Of a DNA stretch of 64,000 nt, positions 1 through 12,785 are shown piece by piece. Both the position numbers and the translations under genes were made by a program. The notes beneath the pieces are model-generated. The model did no database searches. It saw only the letters and a program-made list of their open reading frames with translations, and had not been told where the DNA came from. Origin of the DNA: Manis javanica (Eukaryota; Chordata; Mammalia; Pholidota; Manidae). The DNA is taken from positions 32,257,501-32,321,500 of the forward strand of contig NC_133157.1 of the NCBI RefSeq assembly GCF_040802235.1, written 5' to 3'. Numbering within the stretch: the first letter of the stretch is position 1; each line of letters begins with the position of its first letter.

Positions 1-149
1 CTCTGCTAAGACAGCATTTTGTAAAGAGGCCTGCTGATCTGGTTGGGCCTGTCTGGAGCACCAGAATATAGGCTGAAGTTCAGGCGGAATCCACCCAGTC
101 AGGAGGGCTGCACATAACCAGTGGAGGGACTTCATAAAGGAAAAACCTC

Positions 150-535
150 ATTCTTTGAAATTACAAATTAGAGCTAAATATGCACCTATCCTATGATCCA
201 GCCATTCTACTCTTGAATATAAACCAAAGAGAAATGCAGTTCAGTGAAAGACAAGTACAGGAGTATTCATGGCAGCAGCATTCATGATATTCCTAGTGTG
301 GACGTGACCGGGTGTCTGTAACAAACTGCGATAGTCACACAACGGAATGCTTTTCAGCAATAAAGAAGAACAGACACTGATTCATGCAAAGATATGGATG
401 AATCTCAAAAACATTATGCTGAGCAAAGGAAGCCAGACACAAGGGAATATATATGTATATGCCAACCTCAAGATATAGAACATTTCCAGTAACTTACTGT
501 AAGCATGTAATACCTCAATTAAAAATTTTGAGATA
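150..535 (+). repeat. Old L1 3'-end fragment
   Basis: Degenerate sense-strand L1 ORF2 C-terminal and 3' UTR text: a 'cctatgatccagccattct'-type segment, then the 'gatggatgaatctcaaaaac' and 'ctgagcaaaggaagccagac' landmarks typical of old mammalian L1M ends. No open frame survives. The first 150 bases and the stretch 536-1079 hold nothing I can identify. Confidence 0.7.
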
Positions 536-1079
536 AATGGGACCACTAAACAAAGAATGAAGCATATTATTAAACAACAATTGTATATCTTCTCATATAT
601 TTATTAATGCCTAAGTGTATATACAACATACTACAAATCGATGAACTCTGACATAAACATCCAGCTCTTTGTTGGAGAGTCTCTTTGATTTAACTGTGTG
701 GCTGAGGCAGCAATTCCTCACCAGTGTACAGTCCAGTGTACACTGGAGTACAAAAGTGTTAACTCAGTTTCTGCAACAGGAATTCTGAACGTGGTTGGAA
801 GATTTAGCGGAGAGATTGTGGGACTGAGGGAAACTGAAGTACAATTCACTGTCAGATCGTAGAAGTACAAATAACAAGAGGGTGATGTTTTCTTGTCTCA
901 TGGCCTTATTCTGGGAACATCACCCTCCTTTCTCTTGAAGAACTATTCCCTCCTCACTTCAATCAAAATCCCTGGAAAAAAGGGGGAACTATGTACCAGG
1001 AGGACAAAACAAGAGTTTTCACCACAGAAAACTTCAGGAACTGTAGTGCTCACAAAAGAGCCACAGTTACCTCCCATGC

Positions 1080-1512
1080 TAATTGCACTCCATTTGCAGT
1101 GTGGCTCTGCTGCTCCTCCAGTCTCTATTCCTTGAGGAAGGCCTTGGTCACATGACTTGCTTCGGCCAGTGAACATCTGCAAATGTGATTCAAGCAGAGG
1201 TTTCATGGCCAGTTGCACACTGCGACTTGCCCTCACTCTTGCTGCTGGAAACTTGAGTCCACCATGTAAATCAGTTCACACTAGCCTCCTGGAGGGTAAG
1301 ATGTCAGAGAGATTCTAGCCATCCCAGCAGTCTCAGACATCCCAGTTGAGGTTCTGCACATGTGAATGAGACCACCCCAGACCATCTAGCCCTGGCTGAG
1401 TCAGCCCAGATCAAAAGAACCATCCAGCCAATCCACCAACTTAGAAATAATCAGCTTTTTGTTCAGTATTTCAGGGTGTTTTGTTGTGCAGTAAAAGCTA
1501 ACTGATACAGAG
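1080..1512 (+). repeat. MLT1-type MaLR LTR fragment
   Basis: The 3' half reads like the end of an MLT1 LTR: 'gagaccaccccagaccatc', 'ctggctgagtcagcccag', and the terminal 'gtaaaagctaactgataca' that closes MLT1 elements. Ancient class III-associated LTR, non-coding. The 5' limit is approximate. From 1513 to 2986 I recognise no gene or repeat. Confidence 0.7.
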
Positions 1513-2986
1513 AGGATGATACAATTTAGTAAAATTCCAAATTGGCTGGCAATCTGAGGAAGAGCTGATGGTCGGGGGCATGGGGGGGAATTTTCCTGGA
1601 AGAAGAGACAGAATCAGCAAAGGCACAGAGGCATGAAACACATAGCACATTTGGACACCTGTTTGGTTTCACTGGAGCATGAGGATAGAGCTGGGAAGTG
1701 ATGAAAAACTTGCTAGAGGAGTAGGTAGGGGCTAGATCAGAAAAAGTCTTCCAGACCACGCTAAAGAATGTCCATTTATCTCGAGGTCTATGGGAAACAA
1801 TAGGAAGTTTTTAAGTACTACAGAGACATGGTTAGATAGGTATCCTTAAAAATATCAAAGCTGTCATTCATTAATGGAGTGTTCACCGTGTTCCAAGTGC
1901 ATTAGATATGCCTGGTGAAAAGAGTACCGTGATGCAGGGTGGAGAGTGGGTTGGAGGCAGGAGGTGACAAGCAGAGCGTGAGGAGGCTACTGCGGGGATG
2001 TGAGTGAGCATGGATGAAAGCCTGCACAGAAGCAGTGGCTGCTGGAATGGGAGAGGTGCTCCAGAAGCAAGACTACCTAGTGACTCTATCAGGGCAGTGA
2101 GGAATGAGGAGGAGTCTGAGGCCACTCTTGAGGGTCTGGCTTAGGTGACTGTGGAGAGCTTGGAATCAGTGGCACTGAGGATTCTTAGTGCCATATAAAC
2201 CCAGCTGCCAAGAATTGAAGGGGATTAAAGACTATCTAATCTCATTCTCTCTGTTTCACTTACACTGATGATTCCCAAGCTGATTTCAGGTAGATTAGGG
2301 ATAAACCATTTTTTTTTGGCGGTTGGGAAATTATTTTATTGTATTAGGAACTACTAGCACATAAGACCTATGACTTCACAGACATTGCTTAGTCAAGGGC
2401 TAAATAAGTTATTTCCCTTTAAAAAGAAGTTGATAAAAAGAAAAACATTGTCAGTTTAATAGTACAGGTGTATACAGGTAGGGCTGAAGTTAGGAATGAG
2501 TGAAATTCAAGACACTCTGGAGCAGAGATCTTCTCCACAGGATTCCAGATAGTGAGGGCCCATCAGCCCTTGGGAACTGAGATGGACATCTCTGCTTTGA
2601 GTCGCTGTCAAAGCCAGATCCAGTTTGTTTAGGTTAAAGATTAGATGGTGGTGGAAAGAAGCTGAGAAACTGAACATGCGCGTTCCCCAGAGGCCCTCAG
2701 GAGCCTCCTGCTCAGGGAGATGAACTTGTCCTCACCCGCCTGCCTGCCACCTGCTTGCCTGCTCCCTGCCTGCCTTTTGTGATCTCTGCATTTGTCCTGG
2801 GAAAAGACTCCTGCACACAGGCTGAAACTGTGTGTGTGGATGCTGGCACCTTGTCTTGGGAGACACTGTAGAGGATGGCACTCACTGTGCCCCTGGGATC
2901 CCCCAGCCTCCTACCGTGCAGGTAAAGGGCAGCACTGGACACGGGTGAGGGTACAGCCTCTGGCTTGTCAGGACAGCGGAGTAGCT

Positions 2987-3106
2987 CTGCAGCCCACTGG
3001 GTGGTGGATTTCCACCTGGACTCGGCCTGCAGCCCACTGGGCCGTGGATTTCCACCTGGACTCGGCCTGCAGCCCACTGGGCGGTGGATTCCCACCTGGA
3101 CTCGGC
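2987..3106. repeat. Minisatellite, three 40-bp units
   Basis: Three head-to-tail 40-bp units (2987-3026, 3027-3066, 3067-3106), each starting ctgcagcccactggg and ending cacctggactcggc, differ by only a few substitutions. The period is not a multiple of three, so reading frames change at each unit; the overlapping open frames on both strands are by-products of the repeat. The GC-rich sequence 3107-3530 beyond it shows no recognised gene. Confidence 0.95.
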
Positions 3107-3539
3107 CTTTCCCAATGGGCTGGGCCTCCCTTTGTGCGAGTCCCCAGCACAATACACATAATCCTGCAGACCTGCCCAGCAGAGACAGGCGGGCAGGAGC
3201 CCGCTTCACTTCCTGTCTTTCTGAATGGCATGAATGGGTTCTGGGGCCTGTCTTAATCCCTCAGCGGCTGACTCTCCCCCTGGGAGCTGGGGGAAGGGGG
3301 TAGAGGAGGAGCAAGGGGAGGATGGTAGCCCTCGAGTTTCCTCTCCAGGCTCTCTAAGGGCAAGACCTGGGGCCAGTAATGGGACTGCTGGCTGCGCCCT
3401 CTTGGAAGCCTCTGCTCTCCTCCCAGCACTGTCCTTGGCTAGAGTTGGGTGTGCTGGCCTTCCCAGCAGGGAGCTAATGATGGAGAAGAGCTTCGAGATT
3501 CCGGCACATCAGACTGGAAGCACCCTAAGGGATTCTGGT

Positions 3540-3700
3540 CCCCCACACTCCCCTCAGTTTACAGATGGGGAAACTGAGGCCCATACGCGTCAGGGACATG
3601 GATAAGGTCACACAAGTAAGTGGCAGACATAAAATAACAGAGCCAAAGGCTCCTAACTTCAGGCAGGTGGCCTTTCCAGTAGACTAGTAACTGTTTCCCA
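3540..3700 (-). repeat. MIR SINE fragment
   Basis: Core 'acagatggggaaactgaggc' followed by 'aaggtcacacaagtaagtgg', the reverse complement of the MIR core. About 25% diverged by eye. Confidence 0.75.
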
Positions 3701-4084
3701 GGCTGTTACTGGCGCACCCCCAACTACTGGGAGAACTTTCATGCTCCTGACAAAGAGCTATCTGGTCAGATATGCTGGGAAATGCCGCCGTACATGCACA
3801 AAGCCACATCGGGAAGCAGAGGCTTGAGGAGTCCTGCAGTATGTAAACTTGGTCAACACTAGTGCAGCTCTGCAAACGAGTCTGGCCCTGCAGTTCTTTT
3901 TTTATGTGGCACCTTTTCTCACACTGAAGTAGTGCTCCGAAGCACACAACCTGGAAATTCTGCACTAGACCCTGCAGTAAACTGTCCAGGAGTTACTACA
4001 AAAATGGTGAGGATATTTCTGTTTAACCTTCATGGGGTTTATCCCCTGTGGGGGCCTGTAAAATGTGAGGGATCTCCTTTCAGA

Positions 4085-4320
4085 TTCGGAGTTGACCAAT
4101 GTTTATTGAGCATCTCTTACCCCCAGGTGCCTTCCACCTCAATTATCTCTTCTAAGCTCCCAGCAGCCCTGTTGGAATGGCTGATAGAATCTTGACTTTA
4201 CCATCACGGTAGGCACTTGGTACCGAGTGGCTTGATTAAAGTCACACAGTTAACAGTCAGAAAAACTGGGTTTCAAGCCAAAGCTGCCCAGTCTTAAATC
4301 CAGTGCTGCTGCTCTTCTGC
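4085..4320 (-). repeat. MIR SINE, nearly full length
   Basis: Starts with 'tttattgagcatctcttac', runs through 'taaagtcacacagttaacag' and 'aaactgggtttcaagcca' to 'gctgctcttctgccgtgcta', the antisense MIR order from tail to head. Confidence 0.7.
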
Positions 4321-4904
4321 CGTGCTACCCTCTCCTCTTCCATACAGTCCTATAATAAGCAAAATCATCAAACTGGAAATAAAAAAAAGGCCTGGGTTCA
4401 TACCCCATTCCTCTCCTAATGCACTGTGTGACCCCCAGGTCTCATCTCCTCCCCCTTACAGTGGGAGGGCTAGACAAGGTGCCTGGTCCCTGTGGGTCTC
4501 TCCTGCTCAGCATTCCATCACTGCCTGACTCTGGCCCTCAGACTCAGGCATAGGTCATCCTGGGGGTCAGTCCAGAAATGGGGTGATATGATGCTAGGCT
4601 CATGTGCCTGCCTGAGGAGGTAGGGCATGTGCCAACACACTCCTGGCACCTTGTTACGGCAATGGAAAAATCACCCAGATCTCAGGGATGGAGTCAGTCT
4701 TGCATGGTGCCAGTTCTCAATAGCATGACCTGTGACACCCTCATAGGCAGTGAGCTCCTTCGTGGGTGGTGGAGAACTTGCAGAACAGGTAAGGGTGGGC
4801 ACAGGAAAGGAGCAGGCAGGTAGTAAGAAGGCATCGAGGCATTCTAGACCTGACTTGGATTTACTTTCCATAGGCTGTATTTGTCATTATTTAGTCAACT
4901 AGCC

Positions 4905-4937
4905 TACTCTCTCTCTCTCTCTCTTTTTTTTTTTTTA
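4905..4937. repeat. (CT)n followed by a T run
   Basis: A (CT) microsatellite runs directly into a 13-base T run. Such a pair often marks the degraded tail of a minus-strand retroposon, but 4940-5975 downstream has no feature I can name with confidence; it may be an old LTR. Confidence 0.8.
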
Positions 4938-5986
4938 AAGAAGGTGGGTGTCTTTGTTTGGGTTGCCCTAGAAGTAGCCTCTAAGACAAAGTTTCCAGTG
5001 TGAATAGTTTATTTGGGAGGGGATCCTGGGAAAATCTGCTAGGTAGCATGGAAGTAAAGCAGGGAAAAGGACACAATGAAGACATGTCATCAAGCAAGTG
5101 ACCCCTGTGGGCAACTGGGGCTTGATCATGCTGTGGCTCTGGTAGCCAGTATACGGTACATGTGTGCAGTCTTGGCGTTAACCCACCTGAGGGATGGGGC
5201 AACTGAAGTATGTATCCCCAGCTTGGGTTGTGGACTGCTTCCCAGGAGGGGGCTGTTAACACCCAGCATGTCTGGCCTGCAGGAGAATGACCAGCAGGGA
5301 GAGCCCCCAGGCAGAGTGGCAGCGCTGAGGGCATGTGGGCAAGGTGCCAAGTGTCTGCTACAGAGGTTCAGTGAGCCAAAAGCTGAAACACCTTCCCCTG
5401 GGAAGCGGTCTAAGCTCCTCTGCAAATCACGAGGAGGCTGGTGGGGGGAGGAGGAAGGTTGAGTAACTCCCTTGCCCTCTAGGAGCTTCAGTTTTCTCAT
5501 CCAGCAGATGGGGATGGAATCCCTGTGCTGCCTATCACACACAGGACCAAATGGTGAATTACACAAAGACGGTATATTCTTACCTCTCTCTGATCTGTGG
5601 CCCCCAACTGCCTGTCCCCAGTACGGCATACCACTTATCATTCATTCAGCTAGGATTGTGAGCATTGTGGTTGTCTCTGCACCTACACATTCCTATTGCC
5701 CATCCTGGCCAAGAACCCATCCCATTAGAATGGGAAAAGACTTTAGATCTAGAAGTCAGATTTTTAGGTTCAAGAAAGGCCTGGATTAAGATCTCTGCTC
5801 ACTCATTCATTCACCTAATATTGAGGACTTACCTTACCCATGGACTGAAGGTGCTGGATAAAGAAGGCACGGTTCCCAAAGGAGCTCTGTGTCCTTGGGG
5901 CGCCAGCCTCCTCACTCTCTCTTGCCTTCATTCTCCCTGCCTATGACATGGGCCAGGAGGTTCCCAAGGTCCCTTCACCACTATTC

Positions 5987-8900
5987 TTTTTTTTTTTTAT
6001 CATTAATCTATAATTACATGAGCAACATTATGGTTACTAGACTCCCCCCATTATCAAGTCCCCTCCACACACCCCATTACAGTCACTGTCCATCAGCGTA
6101 GTAAGATGCTGTAGAATCACTACTTGTCCTCTCTGTGTTGCACAGCCCTCCCTGTGCCCCCCTACATTATGTGTGCTAATTGTAATGCACCCTTTCCCCT
6201 TTATCCCTCCCTTCCCACCCCTGTCCCTTTCCCTTTGGTAACTCTTAGTCCATTCTTGGGTTCTGTGAGTCTGCTGCTGTTTTGTTCCTTCAGTTTTTTT
6301 CTTTGTCCTTATACTCCACAGATGAGTGAAATCATTTGGTACTTGTCTTTCTCCACTGGCTTATTTCACTGAGCATAATACCCTCTAGCTCCATCCATGT
6401 TGTTGCAAATGGTAGGATTTGTTTTCTTCTTATGGCTGAATTGTATTCCATTGTGTATATGTACCACATCTTCTTTATCCATTCATCAACTGATGGACAC
6501 TTAGGTTGCTTCCATTTCTTGGCTACTGTAAATAGTGCAGCAATAAACATAGGGGTACATCTGTCTTTTTCAAACTGGGCTGCTGCATTCTTAGGGTAAA
6601 TTCCTAGGAGTGGAATTCCTAGGTCAAATGGTATTTCTATTTTTAGTTTTTTGAGGAACCTCCATACTGCTTTCCACAATGGTTGAACTAATTCACATTC
6701 CCACCAGCAGTGTAGGAGGGTTCCCCTTTCTCCACATCCTCTCCAACATTTGTTGTTCTTTGTCTTTTGGATGATGGCCATCCTCACTGCTGTGAGGTGG
6801 TATCTCATTGTGGTTTTAATTTACATTTCTCTGATGATTAGGGATGTAGAGCATCTTTTCATGTGCCTGTTGGCCATCTGAATTTCTTCGGAGAAGTGTC
6901 TGTTCAGCTCTTCTGCCCATTTCTTTTTTCAGGCCCTGGACCTCAAAGACATGCGGTCGGGGTGGGGTCCATGGGGGTGGCCTCCTGATGCATCAAACAC
7001 ATGTGTGAAGGAGAGATTCTGAAGCCAGGAGTCTGAGGCCAAGGGCGCACGGTGCTCTGAGTGGTTCAGGCCATTTTTTAATTGGCTTATTTGCTATTTG
7101 TTTTTTGAGGTGTTGAGGTCTTTGTTGAGGTGAGCTCTTTATATATTTTGGATGTCGACCCTTTATCAGATCGGTCATTTATGAATGTATACTCCCATAC
7201 AGTAGGATGTCTTTTTGTTCTGTTGGTGGTATCCTTTGCTGTACAGAAGCTTTTCAGCTTGATATAGTCCCACTTGTTCATTTTTGCTTTTCTTTCCCTT
7301 GCCTGTGGAGATACGTTCATGAAGAAGTTGCTCATGTTTATGTTCAAGAGATTTTTACCTATGTTTTTTTCTAAGAGTTTTATGGTTTCATGACTTACAT
7401 TCAGGTCTTTGATCCATTTTGAGTTTACTTTTGTGTATGGAGTTAGACAATGATCCAGTTTCATTCTCTTACATGTAGCTGTCCAGTTTTGTCAACACCA
7501 GCTGTTGAAGAGGCTGTCATTTCCCCATTGTATATCCATGGCTCCTTTATCTTATATTAATTGACCATATATGTTTGGGTTAATATCTGGACTCTCTATT
7601 CTGTTCCACTGGTCTGTGGGTCTGTTCTTGTGCCAGTACCAAATTGTCTTGATTACTGTGGCTTTGCAGTAGAGCTTGATGTTGGGAAGTGAGATCCCCT
7701 CTGCTTTATTCTTCCTTCTCAGGATTGCTTTGGCTATTCAGGGTCTTTTGTACTTCCATATGAATTTTAGAACTATTTGTTCCAGTTTGTTGAAGAATGC
7801 TGTCGGTATTTTGATAGGGATTGCATTGAATCTGTAGATTGCTTTAGGCAGGATGGCCGTTTTGACAATATTAATTCTTCCTAGCCAAGAGCATGGGATG
7901 AGTTTCCATTTTTTAGTATCCTCTTTAATTTATCTTAAGAGTGTCTTGTAGTTTTCAGGATATAGGTCTTTCACTTCCTTGGTTAGGTTTATTCCTAGGT
8001 ATTTTATTCTTTTTGATGCAATTGTGAATGGAATTGTTTTCCTGATTTCTCTTTCTGCTAGTTCATCATTAGTGTATAGGAATGCAACAGATTTCTGTGT
8101 ATTAATTTTGTATTCTGCAACTTTGCTGAATTCAGATATTAGATCTAGTAGTTTTGGAGTGGAATCTTTAGGGTTTTTTATGTACAATATCATGTCATCT
8201 GTAAATGACGATAATTTGACTTCTTCTTTACCAATCTGGATGCCTTTTATTTCTTTGTTTTGTCTGATTGCTGTGGCTAGGACCTCCAGTACTATGTTGA
8301 ATAACAGTGGGAGAGTGGGCATCCCTGTCTTGTTCCTGATCTTAGGTGAAAAGCTTTCAGCTTCTCGCTGTTAAGTATGACGTTGGCTGTGGGTTTTTCA
8401 TATATGGCCTTTATTATGTTGAGGTACTTGCCCTCTATACCCACTTTGTTGAGAGTTTTTATCATGAATGGATGTTGAATTATGTCAAATGCTTTTTCTG
8501 CATCTATGGAGATGATCATGTAGTTTTTGTCCTTCTTTTTGTTAATGTGGTGGATGAGGTTAATGAATTTTTGAACGTTGTACCATCCTTGAGTCCCTCT
8601 GTTGAATCCACTTGATCATGGTATATGATCCTCTTGATGTGTTTTTGAATTCGGTTTGCTAATATTTTGTGTAGTATTTTTGCATCTGTGTTCATCAGGG
8701 ATATTGGTCTGTAATTATCTTTTTTTGTGGGGTCTTTGCCTGGTTTTGGCATTAGGGTGATGCTGGCTTCATAGAATGAGTTTGGGAGTATTCACTCCTC
8801 TTCTATTTTTTGGAAAACTTTAAGGAGAATGGGTATTATGTCTTCTCTATATGTCTGATAAAATTCAGCGGTGCATCCATCTGGCCTGGGGGTTTTGTTC

Positions 8901-11224
8901 TTGGGTAGCTTTTTGATTACCTATTCAGTTTCATTGCTGGTAATTGGCCTGTTTAGACTTTCTGTTTCTTCCTTGGTCAGTCTTGGAAGGTTGTATTTTT
9001 CTAGGAAGTTGTCCATGTCTTCTAGGTTTTCCAGCTGGTTAGCATATAGATTTTCATAGTATTGTCTAATAAATCTTTGTATTTCTGTAGCATCCATCAT
9101 GATTTTTCATTTCTCATTTCTGATTCTGTTTATGTGTGTAGATTCTCTTTTTCTCTTAATAAATCTGGCTAGGGTTTATCTATTTTGTTTATTTTCTCAA
9201 AGAACCAGCTCTTGGTTTTGTTGATTTTTTCGATTGTTTTATTCTTCTCAATATTATTTATTTCTTCTCTGATCTTTCTTATGTCCCTCCTTCTGCTGAC
9301 TTTGGGCCTCATTTGTTCTTCTTTTTCCAGTTTCAATAGTTGTGACTTTAGACTATTCATTTGTGATTGTTCTTCCTTATTTAAATAGTCCTGGATTACT
9401 ATATATTTTCCTCTTAAAACTGCCTTCACTGCATCCCACAGAAGTTGGGGCTTTGTGCTGTTGCTGTCATTTGAGTCCACATATTGCTTGATCTCTCTTT
9501 TAATTTGGTCATTGATCCATTGGTTATTTAGGAGCATGTTGTTAAGCCTCCACATGTTTGTGAGCCTTTTTGTTTTCTTTTTACAATTTATTTCTAGTTT
9601 TATAGCTTTGTGATCTGAGAAGTTGGTTGGTAGAATTTCAATAGTTTTGAATTTACTGAGGCTCTTTTTGTGGCCTAGCATGTGGTCTATTCTGGAAAAT
9701 ATTCCATGTGCACTTGAGAAGAATGTGTATCCTGCTGCTTTTGGATGTAGAGTTCTGTAGATGTCTTTTAGGTCCATCTATTCTAGTGTATTGTTCAGGG
9801 CCTCTGTGTCCTTACTTATTTTCTGTCTGGTGGGTCTGTCCCTTGTAGTGAGTGGTGTGTTGAAGTCTCCTAAAATGAATGCATTGCATTCTATTTCCTC
9901 CTTTAATTCTGTTAGTATTTGTTTCACATATGTCAGTGCTCCTGTGTTGGGTGCATAGATATTTATAATGGTTATATCCTCTTGTTGGGCTGCCCCCTTT
10001 GTCATTATGTAGTGTCCTTCTTTATCTATTGTTACTTTTTTTGTTTTGAAGTCTATTTTTTCTGATACAAGTACTGCAACACCTGCTATTTTCTCCCTAT
10101 TGTTTGCATGAAATACTTTTTCAATCCCTTCACTTTTAGTCTGTGTATGTCTTTGAATTTGAGGTGAGTCTCTTGTAGGTTATATCTGTATCTTCTGCCT
10201 TTTCATAGCATTAGGAGTGGTCTTGGGCAGGTGGCACATGTGCCATCTGGGAGAACAAATTCCCTTCCTGCTTGTTGGTCACCTTGCCCTTCTTCACTGG
10301 CTGTGCTGTCTACCCGCACACTGGGAGCAGCCTCTGGGATAATCTCCTGAGCTGCCGTGGGTGGGGCAGCCCTTGGGCTAGCCTAGGGCCCTGCAGGGGA
10401 TGGCAGATGCGCCAGGTGTGTTCTCCTGTGGAACCTTCTTCGTGCCTTCTGGACCTTGCTCCAGGTTCCTCTTTCTATACTGGGCAGTTGAGTGCCAGTG
10501 GCAGCCTCTGGGTCTGTCTCAGGTAGCTGTGTACTGGGAGACTCTGTGTGGTTGCTGTGGGTGGGGTTGTTCTGTGGCTGCTCTGCTGCTGTGGCGGGTC
10601 AGTTGGTTTTCTTGCAGCGCTGGCCGGGGGAATGAATGGCAGGCTGCTTATCACTGTTAGGGGATTTGGGGCTGCATTACCCCCCAGGGGATTAGGGTGC
10701 CTGAAGTTCCTTAAGATTCCTAGCCTGCTGGGCTGAGTGTGGCGGGACAATTTTGTCCAGCTGTTAAGCCCTTGTCCCTTTAAGACTTTTAAAAAGCACA
10801 TGCTTTTCTTTTGTCCCAGGGGACCCGCCTTGGGGACCCATTCACAGTCTTCATCTCAGATTTTATTTTTCTATTTCTCTCATATCCAGTACACCATGCA
10901 ATGTGTGTCTGTGCTCCCGGTGCAGATTACTAGGGCTGGTTAATTAGTAGTCCTGTGCTTCCACCCCCTCCCCACTCTGATTCTTTTCCTCCTGCTGGTG
11001 AGCTGGGGTGGGGGAGTGCTCGGGTCCCGCCGGGTCACAGCTTTGTATCTTACCCTTTTCATGAGATGCTGAGTTCTTGCAGATGTAGATTTAGCCTGGC
11101 TTGTGTACTGTATCTTCTGGTCTCTCTTTTAGGAATAGTTGTATTTGTTGTATTTTCAAAAATATGTATGGTTTTGGGAGGAGATTTCCACCACCCTACT
11201 CATGCCGCCATCTTGAGCCCCTCT
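5987..11224 (-). mobile_element. L1 retrotransposon, ORF1 deleted, degenerate
   Basis: On the minus strand this is an L1 with 5' UTR (about 10215-11224), most of ORF2 (about 6330-10180) and 3' UTR ending in a T run at 5987-5998. ORF2 is broken into many frames: endonuclease fragments (9778-10005, 9169-9777), reverse transcriptase fragments (8516-8752, 8292-8519, 7930-8322) and the Cys-rich C-terminal region (6332-6808). The RT active-site motif reads FTDD instead of the FADD seen in the copy at 40.2-40.8 kb. ORF1 and the start of ORF2 are missing through one internal deletion. Possible diverged TSD: caccactattct at 5976 and agcactatcattt at 11225. Dead element. Confidence 0.92.
6930..7070. 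other. Non-L1 insertion inside the L1
   Basis: The related L1 at 38.4-44.3 kb reads 'cccattttttaattgg' without interruption at this place. Here about 140 bp of GC-richer unrelated sequence interrupt it, beginning and ending with caggcc, with the L1 bases (gcccatttctttttt on the left, ggccatttttt on the right) approximately duplicated. On the minus strand the insert would end in a short A run. It could be a tiny processed-RNA insertion or an unclassified short retroposon; I do not recognise its source. Confidence 0.7.
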
Positions 11225-11659
11225 AGCACTATCATTTTTTACTTTAAGTACAGTACCTCCAATCTCTTTGAGGGCTGTAGCCCTGGGTCAGTGGAGGAAC
11301 TGGAGGCCAGGGTCCCGCTGTGTCTGGAGGTGATGGGTGGGGGCAGGGAAAGGCCCACACTGGGCCCTCCATTGACATTGCCACCCCACCTGGGCTTCAT
11401 CTGCTGTGAGTGCTGCATAAGCTCTGCAAAGAGCAGCTGAAGGTGGTGGATTTGGGCAGCATTAAGCTGTATTAAGTCAAACTTTTCCTACAAATAATAC
11501 ATTTTAGGATAAACATGGCAGCAAAGGCATGCAAGGTGATAAAACACTTGTAAGAAGTGGCTTTATGCCATCCCTGGTACCTAGGGCAGAGAACTGTTCC
11601 CCTTCTCCACCCATGTGCTAAACTCTGAGGAGAAAGTTGCATAGCATCCCCTTCCTCTC

Positions 11660-11970
11660 TCTTCTAGGAAGGCCTGTTGAGTGCCACATTCCTTGCTGCC
11701 CTTGGCACATGACCCAGGCTGAGCCAACAAGAGGATGCCACACTTCTGGTTAATGTGATTGGTCCAGGGGTGATCATGTGACACAAACCAGGCAAATTAG
11801 AGTCTTTTTTTGGATTTTTATCAGCTGGTGAGAAAGAATCCTCTCCTGATGGGTGATGGAGATGTGAGCCATAGGTGTGCGGGGAGCCATGACCTCCCCC
11901 ATGGGGAAGCCTGCTCATGACAGGATGGAATCACACCAACAGCTGCAGATGAGAAGCTGAGAAGGAAGTG
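11660..11970. repeat. Possible ancient repeat, unclassified
   Basis: Segments such as 'ggcacatgacccaggctgag' and 'gtgattggtccaggggtgat' resemble phrases common in old mammalian LTR or DNA-transposon relics, but I cannot assign a family. No coding sequence. The flanking stretch 11240-12180 is otherwise blank to me. Confidence 0.35.
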
Positions 11971-12189
11971 TGTTAGTGCCTGGGTCCCTGGTCCCAGAGT
12001 TCCCTGGGGCTAGTTCCACCCCTGCCCTTCTTGGTTATTACTTAAAACAATAAAATGCCTTCTTTATTAAGAAATAAAACTTCTTTACTAGAGTTATTTC
12101 AATCACTCCAAAACAGAGGAGAATCCTAAATTAGACCAACACCTTCCATTTACTGAGCTTACATAATCTGGCACAGAGCCACATGGACC

Positions 12190-12345
12190 ATGCTAATTGT
12201 GTCCGTTTTATAGAGAAGGGGGCTGTGATGCAGAAGCTTGAGAGACCCCTGAGGTCACTAAGCTGTTAGTAAGTGACCAAGCAGGGATTCAAACCCAGGC
12301 CTGGTTAATACCAAAGGCCATGTGCTTAACCCTTTTAACTGAGTG
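12190..12345 (-). repeat. MIR SINE fragment
   Basis: Antisense MIR: 'aggtcactaagctgttagta', 'gcagggattcaaacccaggc', ending near 'ccatgtgcttaaccc'. Confidence 0.75.
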
Positions 12346-12679
12346 GCCGTACACAGCGTATACCCTGCAGACTCTCCAGTTCTCACTGTCTGGGTAGCTA
12401 CCCTTAGAACAGATGCAGCTTCCATGACATGACCCTTTTCTTCTTGGCTTTTTGTGCCTCATTTAAATTGCTTACATAATTACTCCCATAAGTGATTTTT
12501 CAGTAATGCAGTCTTATGATGGCTCTTTGCAGTTTAGCAGATTAGAGTCAGTCTCTGTGTTTGTTCTCTCCTCATACCCTCACCAAGCTGGGCAAATACT
12601 TTTTATTGACCTCTTTTGGAATGTGAGACATTTCCGATTCTATCAAGTTGTAGCCTTAAGAACTGCAACCAATGCTGTT

Positions 12680-12785
12680 ACCTCCAAAGGCTCAGAGAGG
12701 TGAAGTGACTTGCTTAGGTCACCCAGCTTGTCAGAGCAGAGCTGAAATCAGAGCCCAGTACTTCAGTTAGTTTAGTACTCTTCTG
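12680..12785 (-). repeat. MIR SINE fragment
   Basis: Antisense MIR core: 'ctcagagaggtgaagtgact' then 'aggtcacccagcttgtcaga'. Confidence 0.7.

Noticed and set aside
2987..3106. CRISPR-like array
   Set aside because: The repeats are contiguous without spacers, and the genome is eukaryotic.
2712..3256. Several overlapping 87-165 codon frames on both strands
   Set aside because: They are generated by the 40-bp minisatellite; frames exist in all phases at once and encode Pro/Gly/Trp-rich repeats without homology.
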